Assembly (NCBI GenBank): GCA_963767715.1
Contig: CAVYFA010000005.1
Coordinates: 288,781-352,780 of the forward strand
Reading direction: 5' to 3'
Length of the DNA: 64,000 nucleotides
Source: CAVSXS01 sp963767715
Lineage (GTDB): Bacteria > Chloroflexota > Ktedonobacteria > Ktedonobacterales > Ktedonobacteraceae
The stretch's first letter is position 1; each line of letters starts with the position of its first letter. This document shows positions 8,339 to 17,147 of this stretch, piece after piece. Both the position numbers and the translations under genes were made by a program. Below the pieces are notes generated by a model that ran no database searches, was not told where the DNA came from, and worked only from the letters and a program-made list of their open reading frames with translations.

Positions 8339-9631
8339 CTATTGATGTCCGGTGGTTGGTAGGGGTGATGTCTCCTCTATTGTATTGTCCTGCCGCCGCA
8401 ATTGCAATGTGAGCCGTTGTTGGCGCGTTGCCAGGAAAAACGGAACGATCATCAGCAGGCATCCCAGCGGGGGTATAGCCATAGCCCAGGAGGTGCCGGC
8501 CGAGGTAAGCAGTACGCCCATCAAGACCGGAAAGATCATCGCGGAGATGCCGCAGCTTACGAGCAGGACGCCGGAGATAGTGTTGAGCGCATGTACGAAC
8601 CAGCGCGAGGCGATGGCCGTCAATACGGGGTAAAGGGGCCCGAGGAAAAAGCCGAAGAGCGCGCTTACTAGATAGGCGACGAGCAACTGCCCGGGGAAGA
8701 AGGCGACCAGCAGTCCGCTCGCGCCTCCGCCGGCGATGCAGAGGTACAGCAACTGCTTCTCGCTCAATAGCGCGCGTTTCAGCACCTGCGTGCTGATCAG
8801 GCGGCTGGCGGTCAGACCAAGCCAGAAGGTGGTCGCGGCAGGCGCGGCCAGGGCTAGCGAGATCGGAGCGCTCAAGCTTACGGCGGTGACGATCCAGTTG
8901 CTGAAGCCAACTTCGCACGCGATGTACAGAAAGAATTCGAGCGCCATCAGCCACAGCAGGAGCTGCCGGAGAATACTGCGGGAAGAGTTTCTGGCCGTTG
9001 AACGCTGATTGCCGCTTGCCTCGTTGGGAGTTACCGCTCCGGTAGTAGATGCCGGCACACTCCTGGGCGTGCGCTGGCGAACCAGCAATCCGACGCAGGC
9101 CAGCGCGGCAATTGAACCCAGCAGGTAGGCCCAGGTGAAATCGTGCGCTACGGTGAGCGTTGCCGAGAGCAGCAATGGCGCGACCAGCGAGCCGATGCCA
9201 AATGAGCTATGCAGGCCGTTCAAGGTCTCGCTCAGCGTGTCGTGAAAAGCCAGCGTCATCAAAATATTGATGCTGACATCGAGCGTCCCGAATCCCAATC
9301 CCTTCGTAAATTGTGAAACGAGCAGGATAGGAAACGAATGTGTCAGGGGCGTGACCATACCCGTGACGGCCATCAAGACCAGGCCGGCCATGAGCACTGT
9401 TTTGGGACTGAGCCCCCTGCCCAGCACACCCGCGAGTAATGCCCCCGCAGCAAAGCCGGTCGCAGACCCGGTAAATATCCAGCTTCCCTGCTCCAGCGAA
9501 ACGCCTGTATGCGCCGCCAGCAGCGGGAGCGTCGGTCCCGGCAAAATGCTGGTAATGCCCGCTGCAATATAGGCCAGGTAGAGCGTATAAAAAAGCAGAC
9601 GGCGGCTCGTCAGGGTGGGATGAGATGTCAT
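8339..9631 (-). CDS. MFS transporter
   Basis: 430 residues with about 12 membrane segments. The opening (YLAYIAAGITSILPGPTLPLLAAHTG) and the loop with LAGVLGRGLSPKTVLMAGL resemble the FucP/sugar-porter-like or YfkF-like MFS groups; a polar loop of about 30 residues separates the two halves. Its ATG overlaps the stop of etfA (ATGA), so it is translationally coupled to it. In this position it is a good candidate for the importer or exporter of the compound oxidised by the ETF-linked pathway, but that is inference from location alone. Confidence 0.83.
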   Translation of the reverse strand: MTSHPTLTSRRLLFYTLYLAYIAAGITSILPGPTLPLLAAHTGVSLEQGSWIFTGSATGFAAGALLAGVLGRGLSPKTVLMAGLVLMAVTGMVTPLTHSFPILLVSQFTKGLGFGTLDVSINILMTLAFHDTLSETLNGLHSSFGIGSLVAPLLLSATLTVAHDFTWAYLLGSIAALACVGLLVRQRTPRSVPASTTGAVTPNEASGNQRSTARNSSRSILRQLLLWLMALEFFLYIACEVGFSNWIVTAVSLSAPISLALAAPAATTFWLGLTASRLISTQVLKRALLSEKQLLYLCIAGGGASGLLVAFFPGQLLVAYLVSALFGFFLGPLYPVLTAIASRWFVHALNTISGVLLVSCGISAMIFPVLMGVLLTSAGTSWAMAIPPLGCLLMIVPFFLATRQQRLTLQLRRQDNTIEETSPLPTTGHQ

Positions 9632-10665
9632 GAAGTAGATCCTATCATCTTTGCTGCGAGGGGCAAGACCTGGTTAGCATCGCCGAGCAGGCCAAGATCG
9701 GCCAGGGCAAAGATAGGCGCGGTGCGGTCCGGGTTGATGGCGATGACGGTCTGGGCCTCTCGCATGCCGCTGGTATGTTGTGCCGCGCCGGAGATCCCAC
9801 AGGCGATATACAGCCGGGGATGAACGCTCTTGCCCGTCGCCCCGATCTGCCGCGCGTGTTCCACCCAGCCGCGATCGGTCGCCACGCGCGTCGCACCGAC
9901 CGCGGCGCCAAGCAGCCGCGCGAATTCGGCAACATGCGAGAATCCCTGTGGCCCGACACCACGCCCACCGGCAACGATACGCTCGGCTGCCTCCAACTCC
10001 ACCTCCTCAGGCGAAGGGGCCTGGATCGCGATATGCCGCACGCGTTCCAGCGTACCGGCGTCATCAACTGGCGGCGTAAACCTTGTGATGGCAGGCGCCA
10101 GCCCTTCGCTCTCCGCGCTCTTGCCCTCAACTTTTAGCGGCGTGCCGCGCAGACCTGTGAGCAAGGTCGCCAGCGCTGTGCGCCCATTCAATACAGCGCG
10201 AGTCTGCACATACGCCCGGCCTGCGTAGATTGGACGTAAGGCGAGCAGGGCATCATGCTGAATGTCAACGCTCAGACAGCCGGGCGCGAACGTGAGCCGA
10301 AGGCGTGCCGCCAGCCTGGGCATCCAATCTCTCCCGTTCGCCGTTGCGCCGCTTGCCACCAGCAGCGGCGCTTGTTCGCGCACCATCCACGTCAGAGCGT
10401 TCGTCCATGCTTCTGTCGTGTACTGTGCCAGCGCCGGGTGGGCCACAACATAGAGTCGGGCGATACCTGACAAGCTAATTGGAGTGAGATCGGGCAGCGG
10501 CCTATCAGGCGCAGAAAGCAAAACAGCACACACAGAAGCCGCTGCGGACCGCCGGTGAGCTGCCTCATCGAGCTGGATCAGCAGTTCACCAGAGTATTCC
10601 GACAAGGCGGTTCCATCGTGCTCGAGGATTGCCCAGACTTCAGGGGTGGTTTGAGTCTCTCTCAA
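9628..10665 (-). CDS. fixB: Electron transfer flavoprotein alpha subunit (EtfA/FixB)
   Basis: 345 residues. The N-terminal half starts with VWAILEHDGTALSEYSGELL and carries the ETF alpha/beta domain. The C-terminal FAD domain is diagnostic: GGRGVGPQGFSHVAEFARLLGA, then ATGKSVHPRLYIACGISGAAQH and the nucleotide-binding AINPDRTAPIFALADLGLLGD. With EtfB it carries electrons from flavoprotein dehydrogenases to FixCX. It is the first gene of the minus-strand cluster. The start is read as TTG at 10665 without a strong Shine-Dalgarno, so the exact N-terminus is uncertain; no other start fits the conserved beginning better. Confidence 0.93.
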   Translation of the reverse strand: MRETQTTPEVWAILEHDGTALSEYSGELLIQLDEAAHRRSAAASVCAVLLSAPDRPLPDLTPISLSGIARLYVVAHPALAQYTTEAWTNALTWMVREQAPLLVASGATANGRDWMPRLAARLRLTFAPGCLSVDIQHDALLALRPIYAGRAYVQTRAVLNGRTALATLLTGLRGTPLKVEGKSAESEGLAPAITRFTPPVDDAGTLERVRHIAIQAPSPEEVELEAAERIVAGGRGVGPQGFSHVAEFARLLGAAVGATRVATDRGWVEHARQIGATGKSVHPRLYIACGISGAAQHTSGMREAQTVIAINPDRTAPIFALADLGLLGDANQVLPLAAKMIGSTS

Positions 10666-10745
10666 CGTAATTCCGTATTCACCGGTGATTATCGACTAAT
10701 GTGTCTCTACTACTATATCACCGATTTTGGCCCGTTGTAGCGGGT

Positions 10746-10913
10746 CAGACATATGGAGATGGTCTGTCATCCTGAGCGAAGCGAAGGATCTGGCTCACCG
10801 GACGCGGAGATCCTTCCCCTTCGCTGCGCTCAGGGCTTCGGCTCACTCGCTCAGGATGACAGCCAGGATAGTACGTGAATCCGCTCACGGGAAGTATTAT
10901 CTCCGAACGCCTG
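10746..10913. mobile_element. 168-bp MITE-like element, copy 1
   Basis: An element of the same length as the copy at 26869-27036. Its right end is the inverted CAGGCGTTCGGAGATAA; its left end begins CAGACATATGGAGAT and is more diverged. It is flanked by near-identical 9-bp direct repeats, GTAGCGGGT (10737-10745) and GCAGCGGGT (10914-10922), as expected of a target-site duplication. The interior contains the palindrome TCATCCTGAGCGAAGCGAAG with its inverted partner. It has no coding capacity. It fills most of the 328-bp gap between etfA and the dipeptidase gene and could move promoters or form strong hairpins there. Confidence 0.8.
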
Positions 10914-10949
10914 GCAGCGGGTCAACAATATAGAACAGGTGTTTATGTG

Positions 10950-10958
10950 TGCTATAAT
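10950..10958 (+). promoter_or_regulatory. Extended -10 promoter of the dipeptidase gene
   Basis: TGCTATAAT at 10950-10958 is a consensus extended -10 element; no good -35 is visible. A start about seven bases later would give a roughly 30-nt leader containing GAGGAA at 10983-10988 before the ATG at 10994. It lies just outside the right end of the MITE. Confidence 0.55.
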
Positions 10959-10993
10959 GGGAAAACATTTCAGGACGAAAACGAGGAACATAC

Positions 10994-12070
10994 ATGACCA
11001 CCAGAGATCAACTCCCCATCATCGTTGGGCACCAGGATACGCTGCTCAGTCTCTATATTCCTGAGCGCGGGAAGGGCCGTTCGTTCTTTGAGCGCAGCGA
11101 TGAGGGGCATATCGACTTGCCGAGGGCGCGCGAGGGAGGGCTGGCAGGCGGCTTCTTCGCCATCTTCGTGCCGGGTTCGACCACGAACAGCTTCAATCGT
11201 ATGACCGTAGTCCGAACGGAGAAGGGCTACGAGGTACCATACGCCCCCTCAATCGAGATCGACTATGCCAGGCGCGTCACGCTGGCGATGATGGCCGAGC
11301 TTTTCCGCCTGGAGGCCGAATCAGCCGGGCAGCTTAGAGTGGTGCACAACACGGATGAGCTGCTCTACTGCATAAACAACGATATTCACGCCGCCATCAT
11401 GCACTTCGAGGGCGCCGAGGCCATCGACGCGGGTCTGGACGCGCTGGAGGTCTTCTATCAGGCCGGTCTGCGTTCACTTGGACTGGTGTGGAGCCGTGCA
11501 AATATCTTCGCGCAGGGGGTGCCGTTCAAGTTCCCGCACTCGCCCGATACCGGTCCGGGACTGACTGAAGCCGGACAAGAACTGGTGCGCGCCTGTAACC
11601 GCCTGGGAATTATGCTCGATCTTTCTCACCTGAACGAGCAGGGCTTCTGGGATGTCGCCCGTCTCTCTGATGCTCCCCTGGTGGCCACGCACTCCAACGT
11701 GCATGCCATCTGCCCCACGACGCGCAACCTGACCGATAAGCAACTGGACGCTATCCAGGAATCCGGGGGCATCGTCGGCCTGAATTTCGGCGTAGGCGAC
11801 CTGCGCGAAGACGGCCATAATGACCCCGATACTCCCCTCGATACGATGGTGCGGCATATCGACTACCTCGCCGACCGCCTCGGTATCGACGGCGTAGCCC
11901 TCGGCACCGACTTCGACGGCACGCGTATCCCTACCATCATTGGCGACGCAGCGGGGTTGCCGAAATTGATCGACGCGTTGAGAATGCATGGGTACGACGA
12001 CGCGGCGCTACGTAAAATCGGCTACGAGAATTGGCTGCGCGTATTACAAAAGACCTGGAAGTCGTCGTAG
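10994..12070 (+). CDS. Membrane-dipeptidase-like hydrolase (peptidase M19)
   Basis: 358 residues, normal for the M19 renal dipeptidase family. Zinc ligands are visible: the HxD pair in VGHQDT (His13, Asp15), the bridging Glu in IMHFEGAEAID, a His in LDLSHLNEQGFWDV and a second in ATHSNVHAICPTTRNLT, and the late Asp in LGTDFDGTRIP. Family members cleave dipeptides or related amides with a binuclear zinc site. Bacterial dimethylglycine and N-methylproline catabolic loci often carry such a gene next to OYE-type demethylases and ETF, which fits its place between the ETF cluster and the two OYE genes. No signal peptide, so probably cytoplasmic. Confidence 0.88.
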   Translation: MTTRDQLPIIVGHQDTLLSLYIPERGKGRSFFERSDEGHIDLPRAREGGLAGGFFAIFVPGSTTNSFNRMTVVRTEKGYEVPYAPSIEIDYARRVTLAMMAELFRLEAESAGQLRVVHNTDELLYCINNDIHAAIMHFEGAEAIDAGLDALEVFYQAGLRSLGLVWSRANIFAQGVPFKFPHSPDTGPGLTEAGQELVRACNRLGIMLDLSHLNEQGFWDVARLSDAPLVATHSNVHAICPTTRNLTDKQLDAIQESGGIVGLNFGVGDLREDGHNDPDTPLDTMVRHIDYLADRLGIDGVALGTDFDGTRIPTIIGDAAGLPKLIDALRMHGYDDAALRKIGYENWLRVLQKTWKSS

Positions 12071-12142
12071 GGACGCGATTCATCGCGTCCAGCCAGGAAG
12101 GCGCGACAGGCTCCAGGACGCGATAAATCGCGTCCCTACGAC
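12064..12142. repeat. Dispersed palindromic repeat, copy with GTAGGGACGCGATT arms
   Basis: A long inverted repeat: GTCGTAGGGACGCGATT at the left pairs exactly with AATCGCGTCCCTACGAC at the right, and each arm is itself partly palindromic. The stop codon of the dipeptidase gene (12068-12070) lies inside the left arm. Related units occur at 32491, 36582 and, more distantly, 5279 and 32590. It may act as a transcript-end hairpin. Confidence 0.72.
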
Positions 12143-12198
12143 ATACACATCAAATCGTCGATAGGTATTATTGTAGGCCAGGACAAAAGGAGACTTGA

Positions 12199-12651
12199 AT
12201 GTCCGTAGCGCAAGTTGCTTCACCACCTGACAGATTGCTTCTCGTTGCTGAGATACAGCATGCATCGCCGGCGAAAGTCTTTGACTACTGGACAAAGCCT
12301 GATCTGTTATGCCAGTGGTGGCCGCTGGCAGCGGAGGTTCAGCCGTATGCCGGCGGAACATATCATCTTTCCTGGCCAAATATGAACTGGCACCTGCGTG
12401 GACATTTTACAGCCTTTGAGCCTGGAGAGCTGTTGGCGTTTACCTGGAAATGGGATCACGAAAGTGAAAACGTTGCGGTAAAAGAGGTCAGGATTGTTTT
12501 CGAAACTTCATCAGACGAGGGTACGAAGTTTACACTCACGCATGGTCCATATGCCGACACTCAGGAAGACCAGGAGATGCGGACCGAACATCATTTAGAA
12601 GGTTGGATGCACTTCCTACCCAGGCTTCAAACTGCGATCGAGGCTTCCTAG
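12199..12651 (+). CDS. SRPBCC / AHSA1-domain protein
   Basis: 150 residues of the START-like helix-grip fold (activator of Hsp90 ATPase homologue 1-like): HASPAKVFDYWTKPDLLCQWW, then GGTYHLSWP, GHFTAFEPGELLAFTWKW, ending EGWMHFLPRLQTAIEAS. Such single-domain proteins bind hydrophobic ligands or act with ArsR-type regulators; no regulator is adjacent here. The 3' end overlaps the convergent OYE gene by 36 bases. Family firm, role unknown. Confidence 0.85.
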   Translation: MSVAQVASPPDRLLLVAEIQHASPAKVFDYWTKPDLLCQWWPLAAEVQPYAGGTYHLSWPNMNWHLRGHFTAFEPGELLAFTWKWDHESENVAVKEVRIVFETSSDEGTKFTLTHGPYADTQEDQEMRTEHHLEGWMHFLPRLQTAIEAS

Positions 12652-14646
12652 CGCCCGCGCCGCGCGTTCTCCGTCCAGTATCGCGTGTTCCACGCGGCGT
12701 GGGGCCACACAATCGCCCACGCGGTGCAACTCTTTAACTTTGCCCTGCAACTGGAAGTAGAGATCGTCGTTCGCGGCCTGCTGCGTGGCCATTACTATCA
12801 GTGCGAGCGGTTCGATCTGCCGCGCCTGCCCGGTATAGTTGTTGACGATGGTCGCGCTGCCCGGCCCGATGCTTGCCAGGAAATGATTGGCCGTCATCCT
12901 GATGCCCTTCGCGAGCGCGCGCCGGTACCACAATTCAAGATCGAGCGTGATACCCAGGTCGCCGCCGACGTAGAATTGTCCCGTCACGACCTCCACATTG
13001 CAGCCTTGATCGGCCAGGAATTCAGCGGTACTGGTGGCCTGGTGAAAGCCGATACTATCGTAAATGAGCACATGCTCTCCCGGCTGGGCACGCTTCCCGC
13101 CTTGCAACACCTGCCAGACCGTCGCGACATGCGGCAAATCCGCTCCAGGTACAGATGGTAGAGCAGGACGCGAGCCGGTGGCGATGATTACGGCACCAGG
13201 TGATTCGCGCTCGATCATCTCAGTCGTGACCTCGACGCCGGTTTGGACCTCGACGCCCGCTTCGATGATCTCGCGCTGCAGGTTGCGCGAGGCATCGCCG
13301 AATTCGACGCGCGATGGCACGCGTACCAGCAGGTTGATCTGTCCACCCAGCTCTCGCTGCTTTTCATATAGACGAACACTATAGCCGCGCTGTGCCGCCA
13401 CCTTCGCAGCCTGCATCCCGGCAGGGCCGCCGCCTACGACGATCAGCGTTGGTTTGCGCGGCTGGATGCGCGCCTGCCGAGCAGTATTCGTCGTGTTAAG
13501 CGGCGGAGCAGGTAGAACGGGCGGGAAGCGTTGCTCGTTGCCCGTGGCGGGAGTCTGGATGCAGCCAAGACTCAGGTTGAGGCCCATGCGTCCGATACAA
13601 TACTGGTTGCAGGAGATGCAAAGGCGGATGGCCTCGCTGCGCCCCTCACGCGCCTTGCGAGTGAAATGCGGGTCGCAAATTTGTCCGCGCACTACGTCCA
13701 CCATATCAGCCAGGCCTTCGCGCAGGATGCGCTCCGCCTGGATAGGATCCTTGATGCGGCCTGTGCAGAAGACCGGCAGCTTCACAGTCTCGCGAATACT
13801 CGCGGAGACGAACAACTGGTAGCCCGGCGGCATGTGCATCGAGCCTTCGACCATGTACAGGTTATGAAATTCGCCTATGCTGGTATTGATGAAATCAAGC
13901 TGGCCGGTTGCCTCCAACCGTCGCGCGATCTCACACACCTCGTCGAGCGTCAGCCCGGCTGTGATGAGTTCGTCGCCGCAGAGCCTGATGCCGAGCGGGA
14001 AATCTCGCCCAATCTCCGCCCTGATGGCCGTTATTACCTCCAGGGCGAAGCGCATTCTGTTATCGAGCGTGCCGCCATAGGCATCGTCGCGCCGGTTATA
14101 ATAGGGCGAGAGGAACTGGCGCACCAGCGAACTGTGCGATGATTGCAGTTCCGCGCCATCAAAGCCGCCCTCACGTACGTGCCGTGCCACCATGGCATAA
14201 CCTCGCACAATCTCGTCGATCTCCTCCGGCTCAAGCTCTTTGCACATCTCGCGATGTATGGGGTCTACCATCGATGAAGGCCCCAGCACCGGGCGGCGTG
14301 AATACATGCTGCTGGCCTGCATGCCATTGTGATTGATCTGCGCGAAGATGCGCGTACCATGTTCGTGGACGGCGCGCGTCATGCGCCTGTAGGCGGGCAC
14401 GACGTGGGCGTCGAAGCCATGGATTAGCTTCTGATAGGCCCAATCGCTGGGATGTACCGACTGCTCCTCAGTGATAATCAGCCCGCAGCCGCCTTTCGCG
14501 CGCTCGGCATAATAGGCCGCCAGGCGCGGCCCCGGCAGATTCTCCTCGGCCAGGTTGGTCAGGTGCGCTGCAAACACAACGCGGTTCGAGATAACCGTCG
14601 TGCCGATGCGTATTGGTGTAAACAAATACTGGTACTGACCCGCCAT
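12616..14646 (-). CDS. OYE/FadH-family NADH:flavin oxidoreductase with Fe-S and FAD/NAD domains (A)
   Basis: 676 residues in the three-part layout of 2,4-dienoyl-CoA reductase, trimethylamine/dimethylglycine dehydrogenase and mycofactocin OYE proteins. Residues 1-340 form the FMN TIM barrel (VISNRVVFAAHLTNLAEENLP; GGFDGAELQSSHSSLVRQFLSP). A 4Fe-4S site follows (CISCNQYCIGRMGLNLSLGC, about residues 345-365). FAD and NAD folds follow (LIVVGGGPAGMQAAKVAAQRG near 400). It begins two bases after a paralogue ends, so the pair is one operon. The family transfers electrons from reduced substrates or NADH through FMN, Fe-S and FAD, several members to ETF. Substrate not determined. Confidence 0.9.
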   Translation of the reverse strand: MAGQYQYLFTPIRIGTTVISNRVVFAAHLTNLAEENLPGPRLAAYYAERAKGGCGLIITEEQSVHPSDWAYQKLIHGFDAHVVPAYRRMTRAVHEHGTRIFAQINHNGMQASSMYSRRPVLGPSSMVDPIHREMCKELEPEEIDEIVRGYAMVARHVREGGFDGAELQSSHSSLVRQFLSPYYNRRDDAYGGTLDNRMRFALEVITAIRAEIGRDFPLGIRLCGDELITAGLTLDEVCEIARRLEATGQLDFINTSIGEFHNLYMVEGSMHMPPGYQLFVSASIRETVKLPVFCTGRIKDPIQAERILREGLADMVDVVRGQICDPHFTRKAREGRSEAIRLCISCNQYCIGRMGLNLSLGCIQTPATGNEQRFPPVLPAPPLNTTNTARQARIQPRKPTLIVVGGGPAGMQAAKVAAQRGYSVRLYEKQRELGGQINLLVRVPSRVEFGDASRNLQREIIEAGVEVQTGVEVTTEMIERESPGAVIIATGSRPALPSVPGADLPHVATVWQVLQGGKRAQPGEHVLIYDSIGFHQATSTAEFLADQGCNVEVVTGQFYVGGDLGITLDLELWYRRALAKGIRMTANHFLASIGPGSATIVNNYTGQARQIEPLALIVMATQQAANDDLYFQLQGKVKELHRVGDCVAPRRVEHAILDGERAARALGSLDRSLKPG

Positions 14647-14648
14647 AA

Positions 14649-16613
14649 TTAACCTTGTAAAGCTACCTGCCTGCCCTCCATTACAGCATGTTCGATGCGA
14701 CGCGGCGCTACGCAGTCACCGGCGCGGAAGAGGCGCGGCACATGTCCTTTGAGGGCGAAATAGAGTTGCTGTGCCGGCCTCTCGTAGACCCCCAACACGA
14801 TCGCGTCGGCTTCGATGGCGCGGTCGCCGGCCGCGAAACGATCGGTGACAATCACCTGACTCGTTTCAATTCGTACGATGGCGGTGTGCGGCGTCACGAT
14901 CACACCCATCGCCAGCACGCGCTGCATCCAGGGGACAAGGTCATGAGTCGCCGCGAGATCGCGCCCGGCATACCAGTCTTCCGTAACAATCTCAACGCTC
15001 TTTCCCTGGGAAGCCAGCAACTCTGCCACCGATAGAACGCCATGCGACGCCGTCTCCTCGATGAGCACGACACGCTGCCCCACCACCTGCTCGCCGCGCA
15101 GTACCCGTCGGACGTCGGTGACATGCGCCAGGTCGAAGCCTGGAATGGGCAGTAAGCCGGTGCCGCTGCACGCGCCAGTCGCGACGATGACCGCCACCGG
15201 CTCGGGCTGCGCAGCCAGGATCATATCCGCCGTCATCTCCTCGCCCAGGTGCATCTCAACGTCCAGCAGCTCTAACTGTCGCTGTAAATACTCAATGATT
15301 AGGCTTAACTCGCCCCTTCCCGGCGCGCTCGACGCCAGCGTCACAGCGCCGCCCAGCCTCTCTTCCCGCTCGTACAATGCAACCTTTAGCCCGCGCAGCG
15401 CGAGCGTACGCGCCGCCTCCATCCCCGCCGGTCCGCCGCCGATGACGACGTATGGGCGTGATTTATTACGTCCTGGCGCAGGGTCGGATATTGGTGATGG
15501 TTGGCCCATTACATCGGGGTTTACATTACAGGCGAGCGCGGCGTTCATCGTGTTGCGCACCTGGCAGCCCTGGTTGCAGGCGATGCAGGGGCGTACCATG
15601 GTGGCCTGCCCTGCTCGCGAGAGACGGGGCAAATGGGGATCGGCGATCAGCGCACGGATCATCTCTACCCCGTCGACCTGTTGCCGCGCGAGAATTCCTT
15701 GCGCCTGCTGCGCGTCCATAATACGGCCTGCCGCGAAAACGGGTATGGGCACAACTTGCTTGATTGCCTCAGCCAGGTGAACAGCATAGCCGCGCGGGAT
15801 ATGCATCGAGGCGTGGAACGGGAACATATGCGTGCTGTAAATGCTGCCCATGGTGATCGTCAGATAATCGACGCGACCGGTCACTGCCAGCAGGCGCGCT
15901 ATTTCGCTGCCCTGCTCAGGTGTCAAGCCTGCCCAGGGCGCGAGTTCGTCAGCGCACAAGCGCACGCCTAAAATCCGCTCTCCCCCGAGTGCCGCGTCAA
16001 CCGCCTCAATGGTTTCCTGCAAAAACCGCAGCCGGTTTGGGAGCGGGCCGCCATAGGCATCCTCACGCTGGTTGGTCAGAGGCGAGAGAAACTGGCGCAG
16101 TAATGAGCGATCCGATACCTGTAACTCCACTCCATCGGCCTGCCCCTGCACAGCCTGGCGCGCAACCAGCGCGAATCCCTCGATCACTGCCGCAATATCA
16201 CGCAACTCCATGGCCTTCGGCACTTCGCGCGTGGCAACATCGGGAAACGCTGACGGCGCCCAGAGCTCACGCTGGGTATGATCGCTCACGGACTGCTGCC
16301 CGTTATGGTTGAGCTGCACGATGGCCAGGGCCTCATGCGCGTGTATGCGCTCTGCTACGCGCCTGATAGCATCTGCCGTTTCGGGCAAGTAGCCTGCCAG
16401 CGCGTATTCATAGGGCATATCCGAGGAGTGAACAATATGCTCTTCCAGGACGATGGTGCCCGCTCCACCCTCGGCTCGCGCCGCGTAATAATCGGCGTGC
16501 TGCCGGCTGAGCAGGTTGCGGCGCGCGAAGTTGGTGGTGTGGCTGCCGAAAACGATGCGATTCCGGGCCTGGAGTGGACCGATGGCGAGCGGCTGAAAGA
16601 GTGTGTCGTACAT
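14649..16613 (-). CDS. OYE/FadH-family NADH:flavin oxidoreductase with Fe-S and FAD/NAD domains (B)
   Basis: 654 residues, a clear paralogue of the gene just downstream. The FMN barrel opens with LQARNRIVFGSHTTNFARRNLLS. The Fe-S cysteines are CIACNQGCQVRNTMNAALAC, and the FAD fold is YVVIGGGPAGMEAARTLALRG. Both proteins keep the HNGQQS/HNGMQAS barrel motif and the DRSLLRQFLSPLTNQR/SHSSLVRQFLSPYYNRR active-site loop. Tandem pairs of this family could form a heteromeric dehydrogenase or have separate substrates. It lies 21 bp after queF on the same strand. The start ATG at 16613 follows an A-rich run without a strong Shine-Dalgarno. Confidence 0.9.
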   Translation of the reverse strand: MYDTLFQPLAIGPLQARNRIVFGSHTTNFARRNLLSRQHADYYAARAEGGAGTIVLEEHIVHSSDMPYEYALAGYLPETADAIRRVAERIHAHEALAIVQLNHNGQQSVSDHTQRELWAPSAFPDVATREVPKAMELRDIAAVIEGFALVARQAVQGQADGVELQVSDRSLLRQFLSPLTNQREDAYGGPLPNRLRFLQETIEAVDAALGGERILGVRLCADELAPWAGLTPEQGSEIARLLAVTGRVDYLTITMGSIYSTHMFPFHASMHIPRGYAVHLAEAIKQVVPIPVFAAGRIMDAQQAQGILARQQVDGVEMIRALIADPHLPRLSRAGQATMVRPCIACNQGCQVRNTMNAALACNVNPDVMGQPSPISDPAPGRNKSRPYVVIGGGPAGMEAARTLALRGLKVALYEREERLGGAVTLASSAPGRGELSLIIEYLQRQLELLDVEMHLGEEMTADMILAAQPEPVAVIVATGACSGTGLLPIPGFDLAHVTDVRRVLRGEQVVGQRVVLIEETASHGVLSVAELLASQGKSVEIVTEDWYAGRDLAATHDLVPWMQRVLAMGVIVTPHTAIVRIETSQVIVTDRFAAGDRAIEADAIVLGVYERPAQQLYFALKGHVPRLFRAGDCVAPRRIEHAVMEGRQVALQG

Positions 16614-16634
16614 TTTTTACACTGGTAGCGAGAA

Positions 16635-17084
16635 CTATTCATGCATATATCGCCTGAATTCCGGGCGCGGCCCCTGATAGCCGGGTATGCTGTGTTCGGC
16701 GAAGATGATGGTCTTGATATTGCCGCGCACTGTGAAATCGGCGACAACGCGCATCCAGCGCGGTGAAAGAAGCGTAACCAGCTCGTCGAGGATCGTATTG
16801 GTGGCCGCTTCGTGGCTGATCTGACGGTTACGGAACTGGTTGATATACAGCTTCAGGCTCTTGAGTTCCACCACGGACTGATCGGGAACGTAGTCGATGA
16901 TGATTGTGGCGAAGTCGGGAAAACCGGAACGCGGACAAAGGCAGGTGAATTCAGGTATCTCGAAATGCGTGACATAATCCCGCTCGGGATTAGGGTTTGG
17001 CCACACCTCCAGCCTGCTTTGCTCGATCTCCTCGATGCCATATCTCCCCGGTGTGCGTGTCTGCGTGGATTGCTCTGTGTTCAT
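16635..17084 (-). CDS. queF: NADPH-dependent 7-cyano-7-deazaguanine reductase QueF
   Basis: 149 residues, the short unimodular QueF type. The diagnostic FTCLCPRSGFPDFATI contains the catalytic Cys50 that forms the thioimide with preQ0 and Asp57 of the active site; ELKSLKLYINQFRNRQISHE is the NADPH/substrate motif. The enzyme reduces preQ0 to preQ1 for queuosine in tRNA. The other queuosine genes (queC, D, E, tgt) are not in the window. No preQ1 riboswitch was recognised in the 63 bases upstream. It may be co-transcribed with the two OYE genes, a chance association as far as one can tell. Confidence 0.95.
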   Translation of the reverse strand: MNTEQSTQTRTPGRYGIEEIEQSRLEVWPNPNPERDYVTHFEIPEFTCLCPRSGFPDFATIIIDYVPDQSVVELKSLKLYINQFRNRQISHEAATNTILDELVTLLSPRWMRVVADFTVRGNIKTIIFAEHSIPGYQGPRPEFRRYMHE

Positions 17085-17147
17085 GATGGTAGTGTTCCTC
17101 GGAATACATACATAGGGACTATTATTTAATCATTGTTACCAATTCTA

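Noticed and set aside
8322..8954. N-terminal 211-residue extension of the quinone oxidoreductase
   Set aside because: It overlaps the MFS gene and has no homology; the conserved start is MKAVQIEQ at 8321.
2991..10665. Nitrogen fixation locus because of FixABCX homologues
   Set aside because: No nif genes are present and FixABCX-type ETF systems have many other roles.
17085..17147. preQ1 riboswitch ahead of queF
   Set aside because: The short leader lacks the pseudoknot-forming motifs of known preQ1 classes.
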